Positions 26,395 to 35,096 of a DNA stretch of 47,714 nt are shown here, in pieces. Both the position numbers and the translations under genes were made by a program. Each line of letters begins with the position of its first letter. Positions within the stretch are counted from its first letter, which is position 1. Below the pieces are notes generated by a model. It was not told the origin of the DNA and searched no databases. It saw nothing but the letters and a program-made list of their open reading frames with translations. The stretch comes from Drouetiella hepatica Uher 2000/2452 (GTDB lineage: Bacteria; Cyanobacteriota; Cyanobacteriia; Elainellales; Elainellaceae), in contig JAHHHD010000039.1 in the NCBI GenBank assembly GCA_019359505.1, forward strand, positions 1 through 47,714, written 5' to 3'.

Positions 26395-28473
26395 ATGATG
26401 CAAACCCTGTGGCATTTTTTCGCAGTCAGTTCTCCATCGTTGCGATCCCTTTTCGCTCCCTTTCTGCCATCCGAGCCAGTGACCGATCCAGTGGCAATCT
26501 TTCTGGTCATCATCGCAATCATGCTCGTTGCACCCCTGCTGTTTGAGCGACTGCGGCTACCAGGCATTGTCGGCTTAATTCTAGCAGGCGTGGTTGTGGG
26601 TCCCCACGGCTTTGGTTTCCTAGAGCGAGACACCACGATCGTCCTGCTGGGCACTGTGGGATTACTCTTTCTCATGTTTATGGCGGGGTTAGAAACTAGC
26701 CTAGACGACTTGAAATTTAACGCCAGGAAAGCGGTAATTTTTGGCTTAGCGACCTTTGCGGTGCCGATGGTGCTGGGGATTATCGCTATGAGTCTATTGG
26801 GTTACTCGTTTCTGTCAGCCGTTTTGGTGGCATCGTGCTTTGCCTCTCATACGCTGCTAGCGTTACCGATCGCCAGCAAACTGGGGATTATGCGATCGCA
26901 ATCAGTGACGGTGACACTAGGTGGCACTCTGATCACAAACGTGTTGGCATTGCTGGTGCTGGCGATCGTCGTCAAGGCACATCAGGGGAATCTAACCCTG
27001 AGTTTCTGGCTTTTTCTGCTGCCTTCGTTAGCTGTCTACACGTTTGTTACCTTGTGGGGCATTCCCAGGTTAGGACGCTGGTTTTTCCGCCGCTTTGGAC
27101 ATGATGAAGGCGCAGAATTTACTTTTGTGGTGGCAGCGCTGTTTGTGGTATCCTACTTCGCCAAACTGATTGAGATTGAACCGATCATTGGCGCTTTTTT
27201 GGTAGGCATTGCGATCACGCAACTGATTCCACAACTCAGCCCCTTAATGAATCGGATTCAGTTTATTGGTAATACGCTGTTTGTGCCGTTTTTCTTGATC
27301 TCGGTGGGGATGCTGGTCAATCCGCTGATTTTGTTTCAGGAGCCACGATCGCTCATGGTGTCTGCGGTGATGGTGGGGGTAGCGCTCGTGGCAAAGTTTT
27401 TGCCTGCTTGGGGTGCTAGCAAGCTGTTTGGCTTTGATTTTGCCAACATGATGGTGATCTTTGGGCTATCTGTTGCACAAGCCGCTTCGACCTTGGCAGC
27501 GATTACGGTCGCCTACAACATTGAGCTGGTTGATCAACTCACGGTCAATGGTACGGTCGCCATGATTTTAGTCACCTGCATAGCTTCTCCCTGGATCACA
27601 GCACGCTGGGGGCAGGGCATGAAAGACAGCAGCCCCAAGGCAACGCCACTGCAAAGCGGTAGTATGTCTCAGGCATCGATTCAATATCGCATTTTGGTGC
27701 CAGTGGCAAATCCCAGTACAGAAGATAACCTGCTGCAACTGGCGTTAATTTTGGCAAAAAGTACGGGAGGCACCTTGCTACCGCTCCATGTGTTGTCGGA
27801 TGCGGATGCACCTATTTCCGCTGAGGCAAAACTACAACAAGGGCGGTTATTGGCCGCCGCCGAGACGATCGCCCATGCGGCAGTGACAAATGTGGAGCCA
27901 ATTGGTCGCGTGGATGACTCGATCGACAAAGGCATTTTGCGAACGGCTCAAGAGCGCAACGCCAATCTGCTCATCTGCGGCTGGAAGGGTTACTCGACCT
28001 ACCGAGATAATTTCTTTGGCAGCGTGATTGACAATGTTGCCCGTCGCACGCTGGTTCCTATACTGATTACTCGCTTTACGCAACCGATTTCATCCACGCG
28101 GCGGATCTTTTTAGCGATCGCTGCTACAGAAACAAAAACGGCTAGTTTTCAACAAACGCTGTTGCTCACGCGCACACTTGCAACAGAGCTGAAAGCCACC
28201 TTACAGATCTTACAAATAGTTTCTAATCCCCGCCTGGCAAATACGGCTCACGAGATTCCGGGTTTGAGTGCAGACATGCCCGTGCAACAAATACGGGGTA
28301 AGTTTGTGAATCAGGTTGCTCAGATCTTAAAGAGGGATGATCTGCTAGTTATCATGCACAATGCCCATCCAGAGCGGTTGAACGTGCCCACGCTAGGCGT
28401 TGAACCGGAGGCGATCGCACGGCAGCATCCTGAGCTTTCTGTGATCATTGCTTACTTTCCTCGTCTGGTATGA
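26395..28473 (+). CDS. CPA2-family cation:proton antiporter with C-terminal universal stress domains
   Basis: 692 residues. About 12 membrane helices (roughly 35-400) of the Na+/H+ exchanger fold: 'LPGIVGLILAGVVVGPHGFG', 'LLFLMFMAGLETSLDDLK' (the acidic helix typical of KefB/NapA-type members) and 'IEPIIGAFLVGIAITQLI'. The cytoplasmic part (about 425-690) contains two USP-like alpha/beta units, the first with 'RILVPVANPSTEDNLLQLAL' and 'ADLLICGWKG'-like residues ('NLLICGWKGYST'). Predicted to exchange Na+ or K+ for protons, with the USP part sensing nucleotide or pH. Specificity cannot be read. Confidence 0.88.
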   Translation: MMQTLWHFFAVSSPSLRSLFAPFLPSEPVTDPVAIFLVIIAIMLVAPLLFERLRLPGIVGLILAGVVVGPHGFGFLERDTTIVLLGTVGLLFLMFMAGLETSLDDLKFNARKAVIFGLATFAVPMVLGIIAMSLLGYSFLSAVLVASCFASHTLLALPIASKLGIMRSQSVTVTLGGTLITNVLALLVLAIVVKAHQGNLTLSFWLFLLPSLAVYTFVTLWGIPRLGRWFFRRFGHDEGAEFTFVVAALFVVSYFAKLIEIEPIIGAFLVGIAITQLIPQLSPLMNRIQFIGNTLFVPFFLISVGMLVNPLILFQEPRSLMVSAVMVGVALVAKFLPAWGASKLFGFDFANMMVIFGLSVAQAASTLAAITVAYNIELVDQLTVNGTVAMILVTCIASPWITARWGQGMKDSSPKATPLQSGSMSQASIQYRILVPVANPSTEDNLLQLALILAKSTGGTLLPLHVLSDADAPISAEAKLQQGRLLAAAETIAHAAVTNVEPIGRVDDSIDKGILRTAQERNANLLICGWKGYSTYRDNFFGSVIDNVARRTLVPILITRFTQPISSTRRIFLAIAATETKTASFQQTLLLTRTLATELKATLQILQIVSNPRLANTAHEIPGLSADMPVQQIRGKFVNQVAQILKRDDLLVIMHNAHPERLNVPTLGVEPEAIARQHPELSVIIAYFPRLV

Positions 28474-28515
28474 GGCTTTTATCCCTTCTTCGCTCAGTCC
28501 ACGATGCGATCGCCT

Positions 28516-28552
28516 AACAGTTATACATGCGCAAAACTCATGTATAACTGTT
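28516..28552. terminator. Hairpin at the end of the IS1595-like remnant
   Basis: AACAGTTATACATG (28516-28529) and CATGTATAACTGTT (28539-28552) pair perfectly around 9 nt. It overlaps the transposase remnant stop codon and lies 43 bp after the antiporter stop, so it may end either transcript or be the IS end. Confidence 0.55.
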
Positions 28553-28982
28553 GGCTCCATAGCTGTTTCGGGGAGATCGACAGTAAAGTTTCTAACAGCA
28601 CTCCCAGCAACGCTTCCCCTCGTTTTCTAGCATTGTGGGCAAACTCGAAAAAGCCCAGGTAGAGCGGCAATTTCTCCTGTGAGACGCCCCGATGAAGACG
28701 CAGCCAGGAACGCAACAGTGACCAAAATCCTTCCATAGTGTTGATATGCACCTCACAAAATCCGTCTTGGTCGTCGTCACGAGCCTATTCTCCAGAGCCA
28801 TGACAAACGGTTTGGTGCTCATAGCCCCATGCCTTCAGCGAATTGTAGATGCCATATTCATTGGTGTAAACGGTTGCTCCTTGACCAAGGGTGCCTTTGA
28901 TAATGGGTTCAATCGTCTGTTGTTGAACGTTTTCAAGCATCCGAATCACTACTTTTCCACCCCGCTCTATCATCGGTAACAT
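28521..28982 (-). pseudogene. IS1595-family (ISXO2-like) transposase, truncated with internal stop
   Basis: One minus-strand frame gives 'GGKVVIRMLENVQQQTIEPI', 'TVYTNEYGIYNSLKAWGYEH', 'VCHGSGE', a TAG, then 'ARDDDQDGFCEVHINTMEGF' and 'WSLLRSWLRLHRGVSQEKL', 'YLGFFEFAHNARKRGEALLG'. This is the DDE part of ISXO2-like transposases (the D of 'YTNEY'/'YTDE', the N/H of 'HINTMEGFWS'). The TAG at 28785-28787 stands where Tyr is expected (GEYARD), and the N-terminal half with the zinc finger is missing. Not functional. Confidence 0.85.
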
Positions 28983-29089
28983 TTAGCATCATCAATCAGG
29001 TTGTTAAGGTTGAACATAGCTTTGCTCAAAGCTTGTAGTCTCTTTGTATCTGATCAATTCTCTCTTGTACCTCGACCTCCCTGGAACAG

Positions 29090-29123
29090 CTATAGAGCCT
29101 TGCTTTAAAAGGCTCTATAGCTG
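29090..29123. repeat. Hairpin in IS debris
   Basis: AGCTATAGAGCCTT and AAGGCTCTATAGCT-like arms pair around a short loop within otherwise unassignable sequence between two transposase relics (28983-29265). It may be a stray terminator. Confidence 0.45.
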
Positions 29124-29246
29124 GTTACAAGTCTTCCCGATCGCCCCTTAGAAGCTGGATTTGAGCAACTCACCGACCAGATGAATCTGTTTGTTTGTCC
29201 CGTAGTCCATCAGCTCAACTTACAGCTTATATTTTCATCCCAATGG

Positions 29247-29396
29247 AGTGATTAATGAGGGATACCTAAGAAACAGCATCGCAGTGTCGATCAAGCCAGT
29301 AGATTGACCCGTTATATCGAAGGATTCAACTGTACCTTGAGACAACGGGTATCCCGGTTGGTTAGAAAGTGTTTGTCGTTCAGTGATTAATGAGGG
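29247..29396 (+). mobile_element. IS1-family transposase C-terminal fragment flanked by 15-bp direct repeats
   Basis: The frame from 29266 to 29388 reads 'RSVDQASRLTRYIEGFNCTL' then 'RQRVSRLVRKCLSFSD', which matches the C-terminal InsB part of IS1 transposases (RFNNTLRQRxSRLVRKTLSFS). AGTGATTAATGAGGG occurs at 29247-29261 and again at 29382-29396, exactly bracketing it. The rest of IS1 is gone. Confidence 0.75.
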
Positions 29397-29509
29397 TTGA
29401 GCAAGGAGGTAGCTGAGCCAGCTCCTTTACAGCTCCTCTATAATCTTCAAAAGCCTTTTGTGCATGGCTTCCCAATTTCTGTGCTGTCTCAAAAGTCTGG
29501 CTAACTCCT

Positions 29510-32275
29510 ATGTCTACTCGTTCAAGCTTCAAGATTGTCAAAGATAGGCGTGATTACAATGCCTGGATCGCGGCAGAAACTCTAGAAGACTACGCCTTAA
29601 GGTTCGCTCCTAAGTCCTTCCGAAGATGGCCAGAGTGGTTGGTTGCCAGCACATCAATCGGGGGACTTTCCTTTCTGGCGTTGGAAGCGATCGGAGGATC
29701 TCTCGCAATCCGCTATGGATTTGCCAATTCTTTCTGGGCAATCATTGTCGTCGGCGTGATCATTTTCCTGACGGGACTACCGATCGCCTACTATGCTGCA
29801 AAATACAACGTTGACATTGATTTGCTGACGCGAGGTGCCGGATTTGGCTATCTGGGTTCCACCATCACGTCTTTAATCTACGCTTCATTTACCTTTATTT
29901 TCTTTGCGCTAGAAGCCGCCATCATGGCGCAAGCCCTAGAGCTGTACTTTCACCTGCCTCTGTATCTGGGCTATATCGTCTGCTCTTTAGTGATTATTCC
30001 GCTCGTATTTTTTGGCGTGACGCTGATCAATAAGCTTCAGCTTTGGACTCAGCCTATTTGGATCACGCTGATCGTGCTGCCCTACCTCTGCATTTTCTAC
30101 AAAGAGCCGGATGCTCTCACAAACTGGGTACAGTTTGCGGGTGAGACGGGTAGCGCTTCCTTCGATCCACTCCTCTTTGGTGCCGCCGCAACTACGTCTT
30201 TCTCCTTAATTGCCCAGATTGGAGAGCAGGTTGATTATCTGCGGTTTCTGCCGGATAAACAAGAAAGCAACAAGGGCAAATGGTGGCTAGCTCTAGTTTT
30301 AGCAGGGCCGGGTTGGGTGCTGATTGGCTGTGCCAAACAGTTAGGCGGCGCTTTTCTGGCATCCTTAGCGATCGCCCATGGCGTGAGTCTTGCGAAAGCC
30401 AACGAACCCACCCAAATGTATCTGGTGGGGTTTGAGTATGTCTTCTCAAATCCAGAGGTGGCGATGGCTGTAACGACTTTATTCGTGCTGGTTTCTCAAA
30501 TCAAAATTAATGTTACTAATGCCTATGCTGGGTCTCTGGCTTGGTCAAATTTCTTTTCTCGGCTAACCCGTAGCCATCCAGGGCGCGTGGTTTGGCTCGT
30601 ATTTAATGTGTTAATTGCCCTGCTGATGATGGAGCTGGGCGTATTCTCTACGTTAGAAGCTGTTTTGGGGCTGTACTCAAATGTGGCGATCGCCTGGGTC
30701 GGTGCCTTGGTTGCCGATTTGGTTGTCAATAAACCCTTGGGTCTTAGCCCTCCCTATATTGAGTTCAAGCGGGCGCATCTCTACAGTATTAATCCTGTCG
30801 GATTTGGCTCAATGCTGATCGCCTCGTTGGTGTCCATGGCGGCTTTTGTCGGTGCATTTGGGTCGGTCGCCAAAGCCTTTGCGGCATTCATTGCTTTAGG
30901 GCTATCTTTTGTGTTGGCTCCCGCGATCGCGGTGCTCACTAAAGGAAAATACTACATCGCTCGTGAAGATGACTATGCGGGTTATAATCATGCGGATCAC
31001 AATCACGCAATTTCCTGCTGCATCTGTGAGAAAGAATATGAGCCGCAAGATATGGCATTTTGTCCCATCTACAGCGACTCTATCTGTTCACTGTGTTGCA
31101 GCCTCGATTCTTGTTGCCACGACGCCTGTAAGATAACCCCTATTTCTGATAGCCAGCCCTCTATGCCAGAAATGGCACAAGTTTTTCAAGGACTTTTTCA
31201 GGAAAAGCTCTCCCCTAAGCTGGGTGCAAAGCTGCTAATCTATCTAGCACTTTTCTTGTCTTTATGCGGTCTACTCGGAGCCATCTTCGGATTTGTCTAC
31301 TACCAGAGAGTGGTGACTGCGTCTCTGCTGCCTGAGATCGCCACTCAGCAGATCACTTCAACTTTAGTAGAAGTGTATGCAATTCTCTCCGTCTTGATTG
31401 GCGTGGGAGCCTGGTGGCTCATACTCACTCAAGAGAGCCGTCAGCTCGCAGAAACTCAGCTCCAGGAAAAAGCACAACAGCTTGAACAAACTCTGCACAA
31501 TTTGCAGCAAGCAGAAGCCCAGCTGATTCAAACTGAAAAAATGGTGGCACTCGGTGGATTGGTAGCTGGGATCGCCCATGAGATTAATACCCCCATTGGC
31601 ATTGGAGTCACTGCCGCTTCGCTGCTGATGGAAAAAACGATCGCCTTCTCTGAGCGCTTCCAGAACGGTACAATGAAACGCTCAGAGTTAGAAAGATTTT
31701 TGGATATGGCTCAACAGAGCAGTCAGATGACGCTCTCTAACTTGGAGAGAGCCGCAGAGCTAATTCAGAGTTTTAAGCAGGTTGCAGTCGATCAATCTAG
31801 CGAATCAAAACGGCTGTTTAATTTCAAGACTTATTTAGAAGAAATCCTGCTGCAACTTAGCCCCAAACTTAAAGCCACAAAGCATAGTGTTGATGTGCAG
31901 GGCGATCCGCATCTGACTTTAAACAGCTATCCTGGCGCACTCTCTCAAATCGTCACAAACCTGGTGATGAACTCCCTCCTTCATGCTTATGAGTCAGAGG
32001 AGCAAGGGCATATTGCATTAACCTTTAACCAGACAGAAGAAAACGTCATTTTTGAGTATGCTGATGATGGCATTGGGATAATTTCAGAAAACCTAGGCAA
32101 GATATTTGAACCTTTTTTTACCACTAAACGCGGACAGGGGGGAAGTGGGCTAGGCTTACATATCGTCTACAATCTCGTGACTCGAAAACTAGGAGGAACA
32201 ATCCAATGCAAAAGCCAGCCTGGAAAAGGAACAACGTTTGTGATCAAATTACCCAATATTCAAAATCAAGCCTAA
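29510..32275 (+). CDS. NCS1-type permease fused to a sensor histidine kinase
   Basis: A 921-residue fusion. Residues about 30-480 form a 12-helix nucleobase:cation symporter-1 (purine/cytosine/allantoin permease) domain ('YALRFAPKSFRRWPEWLVAS', 'GGLSFLALEAIGGSLAIRYG', 'KINVTNAYAGSLAWSNFFSR'). Residues about 503-540 are a Cys/His-rich segment (C-C-x-x-C...C-x-x-C-C...C-C-H-x-x-C) suited to a metal or redox centre. Two further helices (about 578-600, 622-645) lead to a coiled coil and the kinase: H-box 'AGIAHEINTP' with His690, N-box 'NLVMNSLLHA', G1 'YADDGIGI', F-box 'FEPFFTTK', G2 'GGSGLGLHIV'. It could transport and sense a small nitrogen compound. It lies 71 bp before its likely response regulator. 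Confidence 0.9.
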   Translation: MSTRSSFKIVKDRRDYNAWIAAETLEDYALRFAPKSFRRWPEWLVASTSIGGLSFLALEAIGGSLAIRYGFANSFWAIIVVGVIIFLTGLPIAYYAAKYNVDIDLLTRGAGFGYLGSTITSLIYASFTFIFFALEAAIMAQALELYFHLPLYLGYIVCSLVIIPLVFFGVTLINKLQLWTQPIWITLIVLPYLCIFYKEPDALTNWVQFAGETGSASFDPLLFGAAATTSFSLIAQIGEQVDYLRFLPDKQESNKGKWWLALVLAGPGWVLIGCAKQLGGAFLASLAIAHGVSLAKANEPTQMYLVGFEYVFSNPEVAMAVTTLFVLVSQIKINVTNAYAGSLAWSNFFSRLTRSHPGRVVWLVFNVLIALLMMELGVFSTLEAVLGLYSNVAIAWVGALVADLVVNKPLGLSPPYIEFKRAHLYSINPVGFGSMLIASLVSMAAFVGAFGSVAKAFAAFIALGLSFVLAPAIAVLTKGKYYIAREDDYAGYNHADHNHAISCCICEKEYEPQDMAFCPIYSDSICSLCCSLDSCCHDACKITPISDSQPSMPEMAQVFQGLFQEKLSPKLGAKLLIYLALFLSLCGLLGAIFGFVYYQRVVTASLLPEIATQQITSTLVEVYAILSVLIGVGAWWLILTQESRQLAETQLQEKAQQLEQTLHNLQQAEAQLIQTEKMVALGGLVAGIAHEINTPIGIGVTAASLLMEKTIAFSERFQNGTMKRSELERFLDMAQQSSQMTLSNLERAAELIQSFKQVAVDQSSESKRLFNFKTYLEEILLQLSPKLKATKHSVDVQGDPHLTLNSYPGALSQIVTNLVMNSLLHAYESEEQGHIALTFNQTEENVIFEYADDGIGIISENLGKIFEPFFTTKRGQGGSGLGLHIVYNLVTRKLGGTIQCKSQPGKGTTFVIKLPNIQNQA

Positions 32276-32346
32276 AACCCTGAACCCACTCACAGCGGGT
32301 AGCACAGAGGCTTAGGATCTGATTTTCATTTAGGTTAGACTACTTT

Positions 32347-33561
32347 ATGTCAAGCAGTACACAAGATGTTTTTTCTGATGCTCAAAATGATAAATCCATT
32401 TTCACTCAAGAAAGTGAAGAAATCTCTTTTGCAGACGAAACAGAGACTAGCCAACCTGCCAAAAGCTGGAAAATACTAATTGTAGATGATGATATTGAAG
32501 TCCATAAAGTGACTGAGTTAGCGCTGAGCGATTTCACATTTGAGGAAAAATCACTCAGTTTCATTAGCGCTTACTCTGCCCAAGAAGCCAAACACTTGAT
32601 TCAAGCCCATGCTGACATCGCCATTATTTTTTTAGATGTGGTGATGGAGACAGAGACGGCAGGCTTACAGGTGATCAAATATGTTCGAGAGGAGCTAGGA
32701 AACCTACTCGTCAGAATTATTCTACGAACTGGGCAACCTGGTCAGGCTCCTGAGAATGTTGTCGTGGTGAACTACGGCATTGATGATTACAAGACAAAGA
32801 CCGAGTTGACCGCTCAAAAACTGTTCATTACAGTCATCACGGCTCTAAGAGCATTTTCTACCCTGATGCAAATGCTGGAAATGAGCCAAGCCCTAAAGCT
32901 AGAGCTAATTCACTACAAACAAGTGGAGACAAATTTACAGAGCAGTGAGATTTTGCAGGGCAAGCAAAACCCAAAATCGCTCAAAGCCGGACTGTTGGAG
33001 CGATCGCTCCAAGTGTTTCAGCAGGATTCACAGCAATTTGGGCAACATGAAAAAATAGAGGTTTTAGGTCAATTAGTTACAGAAATTACCCATGGAGTTG
33101 TCCAGGAGCCGAATCAATCGTGTGCGGTTTACACCATGTCAATCATCGCCCGCATCGCCCGTATGGTGCTGCGAATTACCGACGAACATTCTGCCAAATT
33201 AGGCATCTCACAAAGTAAATTAGCGGTTTTACTCTACCTCAGCAGCGAGTCTGAACCGGGTGCAAGTCCATCGTCGATCGCCAAACACTGTGGCGTTTCC
33301 CGCGCAGCCATGACGGGATTACTAGACGGATTAGAGCAAGATGGCTACGTTGAGCGCGACGATCATCCATCCGATCGACGGGCTTTGAGGATCAAAATGA
33401 CTCAAAAAGGTCAGCAATTCTTAGATTGGATTGCACCCCAAGATCAGTATTGGATGTCTGAGGTGATGGATTCTCTAGACGAAGCTGAGCGCAGGAAGCT
33501 GATTGATCTGGTAGTTCGGGTGATTAAGCTATTCGATAAAACGGTAGCCCCTGACCCGTAA
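32347..33561 (+). CDS. Response regulator: receiver domain fused to a MarR-type DNA-binding domain
   Basis: 404 residues. The receiver at about 40-190 has the acidic cluster Asp47-49, phosphoacceptor Asp97 ('IIFLDVVMETE') and the 'RTGQPGQAPE' segment typical of the DUF3369-associated receivers. A helical linker (190-255) follows. The winged-helix MarR domain at about 258-400 contains 'ISQSKLAVLLYLSSE', 'PSSIAKHCGVSRAAMTGLLD' as recognition helix region, and wing 'VERDDHPSDRRALRIKMTQKG'. Receiver-MarR fusion is uncommon; MarR proteins usually sense ligands directly. It is probably phosphorylated by the adjacent permease-kinase and controls the amidase/hydratase genes. Confidence 0.88.
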   Translation: MSSSTQDVFSDAQNDKSIFTQESEEISFADETETSQPAKSWKILIVDDDIEVHKVTELALSDFTFEEKSLSFISAYSAQEAKHLIQAHADIAIIFLDVVMETETAGLQVIKYVREELGNLLVRIILRTGQPGQAPENVVVVNYGIDDYKTKTELTAQKLFITVITALRAFSTLMQMLEMSQALKLELIHYKQVETNLQSSEILQGKQNPKSLKAGLLERSLQVFQQDSQQFGQHEKIEVLGQLVTEITHGVVQEPNQSCAVYTMSIIARIARMVLRITDEHSAKLGISQSKLAVLLYLSSESEPGASPSSIAKHCGVSRAAMTGLLDGLEQDGYVERDDHPSDRRALRIKMTQKGQQFLDWIAPQDQYWMSEVMDSLDEAERRKLIDLVVRVIKLFDKTVAPDP

Positions 33562-33705
33562 AAGGGCGGCATTAATGAATTAGAGGATAGATTTTGGTGT
33601 AAACAGTGCGCAGGGTAATCCTTTCGCGCCAGAGTTTATCTTGGCTTCGAAGGCTTTAAGAAGGAATATCCCGATTAGAAAAGTGCTTTAGACGACCCAA
33701 AGTAG

Positions 33706-33717
33706 TTAAGCGCTTAA
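33706..33717. promoter_or_regulatory. Palindrome TTAAGCGCTTAA, candidate operator
   Basis: A perfect 12-bp palindrome 17 bp upstream of the NtcA box and in the only intergenic region between the receiver-MarR gene and amiE. Size and AT-rich flanks fit a MarR-type site. No second copy was found in the window. Confidence 0.3.
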
Positions 33718-33734
33718 TTATTTATTTGTTTAAT

Positions 33735-33776
33735 GTAAGTCCTGATACAAACTCTCTTTTCCCTACTCTCTATTAT
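33735..33776 (+). promoter_or_regulatory. NtcA-activated class II promoter for the amidase/hydratase operon
   Basis: GTA-AGTCCTGA-TAC at 33735-33748 matches the NtcA consensus GTAN8TAC exactly. After 22 bp comes TATTAT at 33771-33776, matching TAN3T. This is the canonical layout of NtcA-activated promoters, where the box replaces the -35. Transcription should start near 33783, giving a leader of about 200 nt before amiE. Confidence 0.75.
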
Positions 33777-33986
33777 TCACTCATGCAGCCAAAGGCTTAG
33801 AAGCGATTCTGCCATTGGCGTGAGCTTGAAAGACAAGAATTTAGTTAATTCAGCGCGATCGACGGTCGGAATGGTTCGGAGTCGTCAAAAAGATTCACTC
33901 AGGTGATGTCATTAGGGTCAGTTCCCTGATTTCAGAGAAGTTTTGATCAGCTATCAGACAGTACATAATATTTATTGGAGGTTGCA

Positions 33987-35066
33987 ATGTCTTATCACGG
34001 CGATATTTCGTCTAGCGATGATGCAGTGGGAGTTGCGGTTGTTAACTACAAAATGCCGCGTCTTCACACGAAGGAAGAGGTGATTGAGAACTGTAAAAAG
34101 ATCTCTACGATGATTGATGGAATGAAAGTTGGATTACCGGGAATGGACTTGGTGATCTTTCCAGAGTATTCCACACATGGCATTATGTACGATGCCAAGG
34201 AAATGATGGAGAATGCAGCAACAATTCCTGGTGCGGAAACCGAAATCTTTGCTGAAGCCTGCATCCGGAACAAGGTCTGGGGTGTTTTTTCACTCACGGG
34301 CGAGAAGCATGAAGATCATCCCAACAAAGTGCCCTACAACACTTTGATCCTGATGAACGATCAGGGTGAAATTGTTCAAAAGTACCGCAAGATTATGCCT
34401 TGGACACCCATTGAAGGATGGTATCCCGGCAACTGCACCTATGTCTCAGATGGCCCCAAGGGATTGAAGATCAGCCTGATCATTTGTGATGACGGCAACT
34501 ATCCTGAAATCTGGCGTGATTGTGCCATGCGGGGAGCTGAGCTGATCATTCGCTGCCAAGGCTACATGTACCCTGCGAAAGAGCAGCAGGTTCTTGTCTC
34601 TAAAGCGATGGCATGGATGAATAATATCTATGTAGCCGTTGCCAATGCCGCAGGGTTTGACGGCGTTTACAGCTACTTTGGACACTCGGCGGTGATTGGC
34701 TTCGACGGTCGTACCCTGGGTGAGTGTGGCGAAGAAGAGAATGGAATTCAGTACGCAGCCTTGTCTAAGTTTGCCATTCGAGATTTCCGCAAGAACTCTC
34801 AATCTCAGAACCATCTGTTCAAGCTACTGCATCGGGGATATACCGGGATGCTCAACTCGGGTGATGGCTCTGAAGGTATGGCGGAATGTCCTTACCAGTT
34901 CTATCGTGACTGGGTTCTCGATCCGAAGAAAGTTAAGGAAAAAGTGGAGTCACTGACGCGTCCTACCGTCGGCACCGAAGAATGTCCGATCGAGGGTTTA
35001 CCCACACAGAAAATTAACGCCCCAGTTGAAAAGGCTAAGTCAGCAGCAGTTTCAGTCACGGTCTAA
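33987..35066 (+). CDS. amiE: Aliphatic amidase (acylamide amidohydrolase)
   Basis: 359 residues from the ATG at 33987, preceded by GGAGG. Very close in pattern to Pseudomonas aeruginosa AmiE along its whole length ('[20 protein letters not shown]', '[20 protein letters not shown]', '[13 protein letters not shown]'-like). The nitrilase-superfamily triad is Glu60, Lys135, Cys167 ('[15 protein letters not shown]'). It hydrolyses short amides such as acetamide to acid and ammonia, in the cytosol. First gene of the putative nitrile-degradation operon; the next gene starts 30 bp downstream. In the nitrile pathway it would consume the hydratase product. Confidence 0.95.
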   Translation: MSYHGDISSSDDAVGVAVVNYKMPRLHTKEEVIENCKKISTMIDGMKVGLPGMDLVIFPEYSTHGIMYDAKEMMENAATIPGAETEIFAEACIRNKVWGVFSLTGEKHEDHPNKVPYNTLILMNDQGEIVQKYRKIMPWTPIEGWYPGNCTYVSDGPKGLKISLIICDDGNYPEIWRDCAMRGAELIIRCQGYMYPAKEQQVLVSKAMAWMNNIYVAVANAAGFDGVYSYFGHSAVIGFDGRTLGECGEEENGIQYAALSKFAIRDFRKNSQSQNHLFKLLHRGYTGMLNSGDGSEGMAECPYQFYRDWVLDPKKVKEKVESLTRPTVGTEECPIEGLPTQKINAPVEKAKSAAVSVTV

Positions 35067-35096
35067 GGCTCTGCCTAACTAAAGAGGAAATTGACT

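Noticed and set aside
33735-33776. Taking the CATAAT near 33965 as the main amiE promoter
   Set aside because: It would start transcription at or inside the ribosome site at 33977-33981; the NtcA-type promoter upstream has exact consensus and spacing.
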